Positions 58,245-64,000 of a DNA stretch of 64,000 bases are shown piece by piece. Source of the DNA: Streptomyces roseoviridis (GTDB taxonomy: Bacteria > Actinomycetota > Actinomycetes > Streptomycetales > Streptomycetaceae); the NCBI RefSeq assembly GCF_039535235.1, contig NZ_BAAAWU010000001.1, forward strand, positions 5,886,001 through 5,950,000, in the 5' to 3' direction. The notes beneath the pieces are model-generated. The model was not told the DNA's origin, did no database searches, and worked only from the letters and a program-made list of their open reading frames with translations. The position numbers were made by a program, and so were the translations under genes. Position 1 is the first letter of the stretch, and each line of letters starts with the position of its first letter.

Positions 58245-59042
58245 ATGAGCGATGTACTGGAGCTGGTGGACGTATCCGTGGTCCGCGACGGACGGGCTCT
58301 GGTGGACGAGGTCTCGTGGTCGGTCAAGGAGGGCGAGCGCTGGGTCATCCTCGGCCCCAACGGCGCGGGCAAGACCACCCTCCTCAACATCGCCTCCAGC
58401 TACCTCTTCCCCACCAAGGGAACGGCGACCGTCCTCGGCGAGCGCCTCGGCGGCGTCGGCACCGACGTCTTCGACCTCCGCCCCCGCATCGGCATGGCCG
58501 GCATCGCCATGGCGGAGAAGCTCCCCAAGGGCCAGACCGTCCTCCAGACCGTCCTCACCGCCGCCTACGGCATGACCGCCACCTGGCACGAGGACTACGA
58601 CCCGGTCGACGAGGAGCGCGCCAAGGCCTTCCTCGACCGCCTCGGCATGACCGACTACCTGGACCGCAGGTTCGGCACCCTCTCCGAGGGCGAGCGCAAG
58701 CGCACCCTCATCGCCCGCGCGATGATGACCGACCCCGAGCTGCTCCTCCTCGACGAGCCCGCCGCCGGACTCGACCTCGGCGGCCGCGAGGACCTGGTCC
58801 GCCGCCTCGGCCGGCTCGCCCGCGACCCCTACGCGCCCTCCATGATCATGGTCACCCACCACGTCGAGGAGATCGCCCCCGGCTTCACCCACGTCCTGAT
58901 GATCCGTCAGGGCAAGGTGCTCGCCGCCGGCCCCATGGAGACCGAGCTCACCTCCCGCAACCTCTCCCACTGCTTCGGCCTGCCGCTCGTCGTCGAGCAC
59001 CGCGGCGACCGCTACACCGCGCAGGGCCTGCCGCTGAAGTGA
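58245..59042 (+). CDS. Stand-alone ABC ATPase
   Basis: The 265-residue protein is a single ABC domain: Walker A GPNGAGKTTLLN near residue 39, signature LSEGERKRT near 142, Walker B LLLLDEPAAGLDLGG near 162 and the switch His in MIMVTHHVEEI. It has no membrane partner nearby. The insertion FDLRPRIGMAGIAMAEKLPKGQTV near residue 78 resembles ATPases annotated as molybdenum or iron-type transporters (ModF-like). It may work with a permease encoded elsewhere or in a non-transport role. AAGGGGAG lies 11 bases before the ATG, slightly far. It is divergent from the hypothetical gene. Confidence 0.88.
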   Translation: MSDVLELVDVSVVRDGRALVDEVSWSVKEGERWVILGPNGAGKTTLLNIASSYLFPTKGTATVLGERLGGVGTDVFDLRPRIGMAGIAMAEKLPKGQTVLQTVLTAAYGMTATWHEDYDPVDEERAKAFLDRLGMTDYLDRRFGTLSEGERKRTLIARAMMTDPELLLLDEPAAGLDLGGREDLVRRLGRLARDPYAPSMIMVTHHVEEIAPGFTHVLMIRQGKVLAAGPMETELTSRNLSHCFGLPLVVEHRGDRYTAQGLPLK

Positions 59043-59140
59043 CGGCCGGGGCGTCGTGACCGCACAGCACCGCGCCCCCGTCCGCACTCCTCCGCCTTCC
59101 TCCGCCCTCCGGCACCCTGTCCCGGAATGCCCCGCCGCCC

Positions 59141-59146
59141 TACCAT
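59141..59146 (+). promoter_or_regulatory. Leaderless -10 box (TACCAT) for the NfeD gene
   Basis: TACCAT ends six bases before the GTG at 59153, with no ribosome site nearby. It probably drives the NfeD-SPFH pair. Confidence 0.45.
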
Positions 59147-59152
59147 GACCAC

Positions 59153-59581
59153 GTGGACATCGATGCGTGGATCTGGTGGCTGATCGCCGCGGTGGGGCTC
59201 GGCATTCCCCTCGTCCTCACCGCGATGCCCGAGCTCGGCATGCTCTCCGTCGGCGCGGTCGCCGGAGCCGTGACCGCCGCCCTCGGCTTCGGCGTCGTCG
59301 CCCAGGTGGTCGTCTTCTCGGTCGTCTCCGTGGCCCTCATCGCGGTGGTACGCCCGCTCGCGGCCCGGCACCGCGACGGCCGCCCCGGACACGCCACCGG
59401 TGTGGACGCCCTGAGAGGCCGCCAAGCCGTCGTCCTGGAACGGGTCGACGGCAACGGCGGCCGCATCAAGCTGGCCGGCGAGATCTGGTCCGCCCGCACC
59501 CTCGACTCCGGTCAGAGCTTCGAACCGGGCGAACAGGTCGACGTCGTCGACATCGACGGGGCGACCGCCGTCGTCATGTGA
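59153..59581 (+). CDS. NfeD-family membrane protein
   Basis: The 142-residue protein has two to three N-terminal helices (WIWWLIAAVGLGIPLVLTAMPELGMLSVGAVAGAVTAALGFGVVAQVVVFSVVSVALIAVV) and a C-terminal OB-fold domain (ALRGRQAVVLERVDGNGGRIKLAGEIWSARTL... GEQVDVVDIDGATAVV), the short NfeD form without the protease part. NfeD proteins pair with SPFH/stomatin proteins in membrane microdomains. The SPFH gene follows 183 bases later. The gap contains a 16-codon frame (59683-59733) with no ribosome site that I do not regard as a gene. Confidence 0.92.
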   Translation: MDIDAWIWWLIAAVGLGIPLVLTAMPELGMLSVGAVAGAVTAALGFGVVAQVVVFSVVSVALIAVVRPLAARHRDGRPGHATGVDALRGRQAVVLERVDGNGGRIKLAGEIWSARTLDSGQSFEPGEQVDVVDIDGATAVVM

Positions 59582-59764
59582 CCGCCCGTCAACCGGTCCA
59601 GCAGCCCCGCCAGGTGACCGGCCGTCACCCGACGGGCCGACGACCGGCACCGGACCGATCACCGTCTGACCGAACCTCGCCCATGACCCTCCCGCGTCTG
59701 GGAGACTCGATCATCACGATCATCATCTGGTGAACAACCGGCAGCGAAGGGCACAGGGAACACG

Positions 59765-60715
59765 ATGTCAGCAGTCATCATCGTCCTGATCATTCTGGTG
59801 GTGCTTGTCTTCATCGCCCTGATCAAGACGATCCAGGTCATCCCGCAGGCCAGCGCCGCCATCGTGGAACGCTTCGGCCGCTACACCCGCACGCTCAACG
59901 CCGGACTGAACATCGTCGTCCCGTTCATCGACCGCATCCGCAACCGGATCGACCTGCGCGAACAGGTCGTCCCCTTCCCGCCCCAGCCGGTCATCACGCA
60001 GGACAACCTGGTCGTCAACATCGACACCGTCATCTACTACCAGGTGACCGACGCCCGCGCCGCCACCTACGAGGTCGCCAGCTACATCCAGGCGATCGAG
60101 CAGCTCACCGTCACCACCCTGCGCAACATCATCGGCGGCATGGACCTGGAGCGGACCCTCACCTCCCGCGAGGAGATCAACGCCGCCCTCCGCGGAGTCC
60201 TCGACGAGGCCACCGGCAAGTGGGGCATCCGCGTCAACCGCGTCGAGCTCAAGGCCATCGAACCGCCCACCTCCATCCAGGACTCGATGGAGAAGCAGAT
60301 GCGCGCCGACCGCGACAAGCGCGCCGCCATCCTCACCGCCGAGGGCATCCGCCAGTCCCAGATCCTCACCGCCGAGGGCGAGAAGCAGTCCGCGATCCTG
60401 CGCGCCGAGGGCGAGGCCAAGGCCGCCGCCCTCAAGGCCGAGGGCGAGGCCCAGGCCGTCCGTACGGTCTTCGAGGCCATCCACGCCGGCGACCCCGACC
60501 AGAAGCTGCTCTCCTACCAGTACCTCCAGATGCTCCCGAAGATCGCCGAGGGCGACGCCAACAAGCTCTGGATCGTGCCCAGCGAGATCGGCGACGCCCT
60601 CAAGGGCCTCTCCGGCGCCTTCGGCAACGTCGCCCCCGGGGTCCCCGGCTTCAACACCAAGGGCAACGGCTCGGGCAGCGGTCCCGAGCGCCGCGAAGAG
60701 CCCCCCGTCGACTAG
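59765..60715 (+). CDS. SPFH/Band 7 (stomatin-like) membrane protein
   Basis: The 316-residue protein has an N-terminal helix (VIIVLIILVVLVFIALIKTI), the SPFH domain (VIPQASAAIVERFGRYTRTLNAGLNIVVPFIDRIRNRIDLREQV start) and a long Glu/Ala/Lys-rich coiled coil (residues about 180-240, EGIRQSQILTAEGEKQSAILRAEGEAKAAALKAEGEA), followed by a variable Gly-rich tail. This is the stomatin/QmcA type, which forms large membrane rings with NfeD. GGGA precedes the ATG. An IS481-type element is inserted exactly at its stop codon; the duplicated target rebuilds TAG so the protein is unchanged. Confidence 0.95.
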   Translation: MSAVIIVLIILVVLVFIALIKTIQVIPQASAAIVERFGRYTRTLNAGLNIVVPFIDRIRNRIDLREQVVPFPPQPVITQDNLVVNIDTVIYYQVTDARAATYEVASYIQAIEQLTVTTLRNIIGGMDLERTLTSREEINAALRGVLDEATGKWGIRVNRVELKAIEPPTSIQDSMEKQMRADRDKRAAILTAEGIRQSQILTAEGEKQSAILRAEGEAKAAALKAEGEAQAVRTVFEAIHAGDPDQKLLSYQYLQMLPKIAEGDANKLWIVPSEIGDALKGLSGAFGNVAPGVPGFNTKGNGSGSGPERREEPPVD

Positions 60716-60716
60716 A
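60711..60716. repeat. Left target duplication ACTAGA of the IS481-type element
   Basis: ACTAGA at 60711-60716 is repeated at 61828-61833 on the other side of the element. The core CTAG is the usual target of IS481 (NCTAGN). It contains the SPFH stop codon TAG (60713-60715). Confidence 0.9.
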
Positions 60717-61710
60717 TGTATTGACCTGTGAGGTTGGGGACGCGGCTGGCGGGTGGTTGCCCTTTCAGCGCGGTGTGTCCGCGGTGGTGATTGTAGGTGT
60801 GCAGCCATTGCGGGAACGCTGCCTGCCGTTCGGCTTCTGACCGGTAGGGGCGGGCGTAGGCCCATTCCTCCAGCAGGGTGCGGTTGAAGCGTTCGACCTT
60901 GCCGTTGGTCTGTGGCCGGTAGGGCCGGGTGCGCTTGTGGACGATTCCGGCCGCGGCCAGGGTGTCGCGCCAGTCGTGTGAGCGGTAGCAGGAGCCGTTG
61001 TCGGTCAGGACCCGCTCGACGGTGATTCCGGCCTGGCGAAAGAAGGCATGGGCGCGCTGCCAGAAGCCGGCGGCGGTCTCCTTCTTCTCGTCGGTGAGGA
61101 TCTCGCTGTAGGCGAGGCGGGAGTGGTCGTCGACGGCGGTGTGCAGATAGCTGTAGCCGAGGTTGGGGCGGCCGTGGCGGGTGCGGGGTCGAGAGGGGTC
61201 ACGGTGCGCGGAGCTGTTGCGGCCGCCCTGGCTCCTGCCGTGGATCTTGTGTCCGCCGCCGTCGGGGATGTTGCCCAGCTTCTTGATGTCGACGTGGACG
61301 AGTTCGCCGGGCCGGTCGCGTTCGTAACGGCGCACCGCGCGGCCGGTGGCACGGTCGAGATGGGACAGACGGGCCAGGCGGTAGCGGGTCAGGACGCGGT
61401 GCACGGTCGAGGGCACCAGGTGCAGGAAGTGCGCGATGCGGGCCGGTCCCCATCGGCGCAGCAGGCGGACCTTGATGATCCGTCGCTCGGTGCGGGTGGG
61501 AGTGCGGTTCGGGCTCGTGCGTGGGCGGCTGGAGCGGTCGGGCATGCCGGCTTCGCCCAGCTGCCGGTAGCGGTCGGCCCACCGCTGGGCGGTGGTGGGC
61601 GAGACCTGGAAGCGTTCGGCGGCCCGGCGAAGAGTCCAGCCGTCCTCGACCACGCAACGGGCCAGGCGCAGCCGTCCGGTCTCGGTCAGGGGTGCATTAC
61701 GGTGGGGCAC
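60712..61710 (-). CDS. IS481-family DDE transposase
   Basis: The 332-residue transposase has an N-terminal helix-turn-helix (TLRRAAERFQVSPTTAQRWADRY) and an rve-type catalytic core. The catalytic Asp is in VHVDIKKLG near residue 137, the second Asp in VLTDNGSCYRS near 237 and the Glu in NGKVERFNRTLLEEW near 271, so all three DDE residues are present. The GTG at 61710 follows AAAGG. The stop codon TAG (60714-60712 on the minus strand) lies in the target duplication, outside the element, so the insertion site supplied it. The gene looks intact and potentially active. Confidence 0.94.
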   Translation of the reverse strand: MPHRNAPLTETGRLRLARCVVEDGWTLRRAAERFQVSPTTAQRWADRYRQLGEAGMPDRSSRPRTSPNRTPTRTERRIIKVRLLRRWGPARIAHFLHLVPSTVHRVLTRYRLARLSHLDRATGRAVRRYERDRPGELVHVDIKKLGNIPDGGGHKIHGRSQGGRNSSAHRDPSRPRTRHGRPNLGYSYLHTAVDDHSRLAYSEILTDEKKETAAGFWQRAHAFFRQAGITVERVLTDNGSCYRSHDWRDTLAAAGIVHKRTRPYRPQTNGKVERFNRTLLEEWAYARPYRSEAERQAAFPQWLHTYNHHRGHTALKGQPPASRVPNLTGQYI

Positions 61711-61827
61711 GAGGGCCTTTCTGTTGGTGTAGACGTCGCAATCCACACCGAACCGGAAGGCCCTCACCCGTTCAAGATTCCCCAGCCGAGACCTGGCTCA
61801 CCGTTCACAACCTCCCCGGACAGAACA
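60717..61827 (-). mobile_element. IS481-family insertion sequence, intact
   Basis: The element is 1111 bp. Its ends are imperfect inverted repeats beginning TGT: left 60717-60742 (TGTATTGACCTGTGAGG start) and right 61802-61827 (TGTTCTGTCCGGGGAGG start, read inward), with 19 of 26 bases identical. The 6-bp target duplication ACTAGA flanks it on both sides. The transposase fills almost all of it. Confidence 0.93.
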
Positions 61828-61833
61828 ACTAGA
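61828..61833. repeat. Right target duplication ACTAGA of the IS481-type element
   Basis: Second copy of the ACTAGA target at the right end. Joining the two flanks across it rebuilds the original sequence ...GTCGACTAGACGGCGCC, in which TAG ended the SPFH gene. Confidence 0.9.
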
Positions 61834-61992
61834 CGGCGCCACCCCGGCCTCCCGCCCGGTTCCGGCCACGTTCGACCGCAGAAGATGACTGACACGTACA
61901 CGTAATCTCGGGCATGATCGTTGACGAGCCCCTCGACCCCGACCGACAGGCGGGGCGGGGAGGCGACTCACCGAACCCATAAGGAGATGGCT

Positions 61993-62760
61993 TTGTCCAT
62001 CTGGGAAATGCTCGCGGTCTTCGCGGCCGGCACCGCGGCCGGCACCATCAACACCATCGTCGGATCGGGAACACTCATCACCTTCCCGGTCCTGCTCGCC
62101 ACCGGACTCCCGCCGATCACCGCGAACGTGTCCAACGCCCTCGGCCTCGTCCCCGGCTCCATCAGCGGCGCCATCGGCTACCGCAGCGAACTCAAGGGCC
62201 AGACCACCCGCGTCCTCCGCCTCGGCGGCGCCGCCCTCCTCGGCGGACTCGTCGGCGCCGTCCTGCTGCTCGCCCTGCCCTCCGAGGCGTTCGACGCCAT
62301 CGTCCCCGTCCTCATCGGCATCGCCCTGGTCCTCGTCCTGCTCCAGCCCCGCATCTCCGCCGCCGTCCGGCGCCGCCGCGAGGCCACCGGCACGACCGCC
62401 CACCCCCACGGCGGCGCCGCCCTCCTCGTCGGCCTCTTCCTCGCCAGCGTCTACGGCGGCTACTTCGGCGCCGCCCAAGGCGTCCTCTACATCTCCCTCA
62501 TGGGCCTGCTGCTCCACGACACCCTGCAGCGCATCAACGCCGTCAAGAACATCCTCGGCGCCGTCGTCAACGGCGTCGCCGCCGTCTTCTTCCTCTTCGT
62601 CGCCGACTTCGACTGGACCGCCGTCCTCCTCATCGCCGTCGGCTCCACCATCGGCGGCCAGATCGGCGCCAAGGTCGGCAGACGCCTGCCCCCCACCGTC
62701 CTGCGCGGAGTCATCATCGCCGTCGGCGTCGTCGCCATCCTCCAGCTCACCCTGAAATGA
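61993..62760 (+). CDS. TSUP/TauE-SafE family transporter
   Basis: The 255-residue protein has about eight helices in two related halves and belongs to the sulfite exporter TauE/SafE family (PF01925). Landmarks are MLAVFAAGTAAGTINTIVGSGTLITFPVLLATGLPPITANVSNALGLVPGSISGAIGYRSEL near the start and VGLFLASVYGGYFGAAQGVLYISLMGLLLHDTLQRINAVKNILGAVVNGVAAVFFL in the middle, the repeated TAN-N-x-G motifs. Substrates are organic or inorganic sulfur compounds or anions; not defined here. The start is taken as TTG 61993, six bases after AAGGAG; an ATG at 61987 directly touches that site. A hairpin follows. Confidence 0.92.
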   Translation: MSIWEMLAVFAAGTAAGTINTIVGSGTLITFPVLLATGLPPITANVSNALGLVPGSISGAIGYRSELKGQTTRVLRLGGAALLGGLVGAVLLLALPSEAFDAIVPVLIGIALVLVLLQPRISAAVRRRREATGTTAHPHGGAALLVGLFLASVYGGYFGAAQGVLYISLMGLLLHDTLQRINAVKNILGAVVNGVAAVFFLFVADFDWTAVLLIAVGSTIGGQIGAKVGRRLPPTVLRGVIIAVGVVAILQLTLK

Positions 62761-62765
62761 CGGCG

Positions 62766-62793
62766 GGGCCCGCCCCCTACCCGGGGCGGGCCC
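62766..62793. terminator. Hairpin between convergent genes
   Basis: GGGCCCGCCCC (62766-62776) pairs with GGGGCGGGCCC (62783-62793) around a six-base loop. It separates the TSUP gene from the HNH nuclease gene. Confidence 0.7.
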
Positions 62794-62812
62794 ACACGAC
62801 TGCACCACCTGC

Positions 62813-63319
62813 CTACGCGGCCTGCCCGGCCAGCCAGTCCGGCAGCTCCGACCGCTCCGCGGCCCGCAGCGCCAACAGCATCGCGTCCGCCGGCGACGGC
62901 ACGAACGGCTGGTGCAGCAACGGCATCCCCGCCTGCTCCGGCGTCCGGTCCGCCTTACGGTGATTGTCCTCCGCACACGAGGCCACCGTGTTCAGCCAGT
63001 TGTCCCCGCCCCCCTGAGCCCGCGGCACCACGTGGTCCACGGTCGTCGCACGCCTCCCGCAGTACGCGCACCGGTGCTGGTCCCTGACCAGCACACCCCG
63101 CCTCGACCACGGCGCCTGTCTTCGGAACGGCACCCGCACGTACCTGCAGAGCCTGATCACCCGGGGCACCGGCATGTCCACAGCAGCCGCCCGCACGCGC
63201 AGACCGGGGTGTTCCTGCTCCACGACGGCCTTGTCCTGCAGGACAAGCACCACCGCACGGTTGAGTGTGACCGTCGAAAGCGGCTCGAAGCTCGCGTTCA
63301 GAACCAGCGTGTCCCGCAT
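62813..63319 (-). CDS. HNH endonuclease-domain protein
   Basis: The 168-residue protein has an N-terminal segment (MRDTLVLNASFEPLSTVTLNRAVVLVLQDKAVV) and a C-terminal HNH nuclease domain with CAYCGRRATTVDHVVPRAQGGGDNWLNTVASCAEDNHRKADRTPEQ, in which paired Cys and His-Asn-His residues bind zinc and catalyse. This type is widespread in actinobacteria and its biological role is unclear; it is not tied to a restriction system here. GGGAGGTG lies eight bases before the ATG at 63317-63319. It shares the strand with the YbhB-like gene and is separated from it by a terminator. Confidence 0.92.
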   Translation of the reverse strand: MRDTLVLNASFEPLSTVTLNRAVVLVLQDKAVVEQEHPGLRVRAAAVDMPVPRVIRLCRYVRVPFRRQAPWSRRGVLVRDQHRCAYCGRRATTVDHVVPRAQGGGDNWLNTVASCAEDNHRKADRTPEQAGMPLLHQPFVPSPADAMLLALRAAERSELPDWLAGQAA

Positions 63320-63420
63320 AGTGCCCACCTCCCGTGTGCCGGCCCACCCCCGCGGCGGGCTTGGATCAACTCTGGCCGGGCGCGCCGGGTAGGACAACGC
63401 AATATCCGCGCAAAGAAAGA

Positions 63421-63457
63421 TGCCCGCTTCTGATCTCTCCAAGACCAGAAGCGGGCA
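63421..63457 (-). terminator. Intrinsic terminator after the YbhB-like gene
   Basis: TGCCCGCTTCTG (63421-63432) pairs with CAGAAGCGGGCA (63446-63457) across 13 bases, and on the minus strand the stem is followed by the T-rich tail ATCTTTCTTTG. This is the best classical rho-independent terminator in the window. It lies 22 bases after the YbhB-like stop codon. Confidence 0.85.
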
Positions 63458-63479
63458 AACAACGGACGAACGCTGAGCT

Positions 63480-64000
63480 TTACGCGGGGTGCTCGTACTC
63501 CGCCACCAACTGCGCACGCCCCAGCGTGTGGAAACGCAGGTTGAAGCCCACCGCGGCGGGCGACGCGTCGGCGTCAGGACCGAGCTTCTCCTGATCCACC
63601 GCGTACACCGTGAAGACGTACCGGTGCGGACCGTCCCCCTTCGGCGGCGCCGCCCCGCCGAAGTCCTTCGACCCGTAGTCGTTGCGGGCGTGCACGGCAC
63701 CCGCCGGCAGCCCCTCGAACGAACCCGAGCCCGCACCCGCGGGCAGCTCCGTCACCGACGCCGGGATGTCGAACAGCACCCAGTGCCAGAACCCGCTCCC
63801 CGTCGGCGCGTCCGGATCGAAACAGGTCACCGCGAAGCTCTTCGTCTCCGCCGGGAACCCCTCCCAGCGCAGCTGCGGCGAGGTGTTCCCCTCCGCGTAC
63901 ACCTGAGCGTCCTTCAGGAACCCACCCTGCTCGACGTCCTCGCTCACCACCGTGAACGACGGCACCGCCGGGTGGAAGTCGTGCGGGAGCGGCGCCCTCT
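63480..64000 (-). CDS. YbhB/YbcL family Raf-kinase-inhibitor-like protein (N-terminus cut)
   Basis: The visible part is 173 residues and the frame continues beyond the window edge, so the start codon is missing. The segment RAPLPHDFHPAVPSFTVVSEDV precedes the core domain (PEBP family): GGFLKDAQVYAEGNTSPQLRWEGFPAETKSFAVTCFDPDAPTGSGFWHWVLFDIPAS, with the ligand site residues Asp-Pro-Asp and His, then GPHRYVFTVYAVD. Members bind small phosphorylated ligands or lipids and have no known enzyme role here. An internal GTG at 63963-63965 is not a likely start because homologous residues continue upstream. Confidence 0.85.
   Translation of the reverse strand, partial: RAPLPHDFHPAVPSFTVVSEDVEQGGFLKDAQVYAEGNTSPQLRWEGFPAETKSFAVTCFDPDAPTGSGFWHWVLFDIPASVTELPAGAGSGSFEGLPAGAVHARNDYGSKDFGGAAPPKGDGPHRYVFTVYAVDQEKLGPDADASPAAVGFNLRFHTLGRAQLVAEYEHPA

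Noticed and set aside
59683..59733. 16-residue frame between nfeD and the SPFH gene
   Set aside because: No ribosome site and no convincing leaderless promoter; kept only as a low-interest note.
1..64000. CRISPR array, tRNA or rRNA genes
   Set aside because: No regularly spaced identical repeats with unique spacers, no cloverleaf with conserved T-loop sequence and no rRNA-like sequence were noticed.

Overview
The window is a chromosomal segment of a high-GC actinobacterium, almost certainly a Streptomyces. The evidence is very high GC with GC-rich third codon positions, GTG and TTG starts, many leaderless genes with a TAnnnT box 6-7 bases before the start codon, a chaplin (ChpE-like), a sortase-type LAxTG surface protein, a phosphate-control box of the Streptomyces type, and several families typical of the genus (SGM_5486 transporter-associated peptide, DUF3099, DUF6286, LDTR-repeat secreted proteins). 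I saw no rRNA, tRNA or CRISPR array. Apart from one insertion sequence this looks like core chromosome.

Layout. 0-10 kb: a PhoP-type controlled Pit phosphate transporter with a small membrane partner, an alpha/beta hydrolase that has lost its nucleophile serine, a conserved hypothetical protein, a 1325-residue secreted repeat protein, a VOC protein and a YpfJ-type zinc metallopeptidase. 10-18.3 kb: an ABC-F ATPase with a short leaderless leader ORF, a small HTH protein, an enoyl-CoA hydratase, a six-gene Asp23/AmaP envelope cluster, an SDR without its Tyr-Lys pair, and a hypothetical gene. 18.4-26 kb: a large LADTG surface protein of a poorly known family, a GH15 glycosidase, SURF1, a zinc-ribbon-like protein, an exonuclease-BRCT protein and a VIT-family transporter. 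26-33 kb: a NACHT-LRR STAND NTPase, divergent from a three-gene operon (alkylglycerol-monooxygenase-like enzyme, lysoplasmalogenase, zinc alcohol dehydrogenase) that I read as a candidate ether-lipid cleavage and aldehyde-handling pathway, then a CoA-transferase.

33-46 kb: a subtilisin-like protease, a DUF485-ActP acetate symporter pair, MoaA, small conserved proteins, TyrS, the TldD/TldE pair with a remodelled junction, and FabG-FabI for fatty-acid elongation. 46-54.5 kb: a GntR/FCD regulator facing a CynX/NimT-type exporter over palindromic DNA, the 38-residue SGM_5486 peptide, a SixA-type phosphatase, SerB, a double-FHA ABC transporter (Rv1747-like) and a secreted SLT-type protein. 54.5-64 kb: a GAF histidine kinase and NarL-type regulator, chaplin E, a hypothetical protein, an ABC ATPase, an NfeD-SPFH membrane module, an intact IS481-family element inserted exactly in the SPFH stop codon, a TSUP transporter, an HNH nuclease and a truncated YbhB-like gene.

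Most convergent gene pairs are separated by strong GC-rich hairpins that probably end transcription in both directions. The observations I rate highest are the putative ether-lipid operon (29251-31892), the NACHT-LRR gene, the LADTG protein family, the IS481 insertion that shares one CTAG between two stop codons on opposite strands, and the 86-bp offset repeat at the tldD-tldE junction. Gene functions are assigned by reading protein motifs from memory; no database search was possible.
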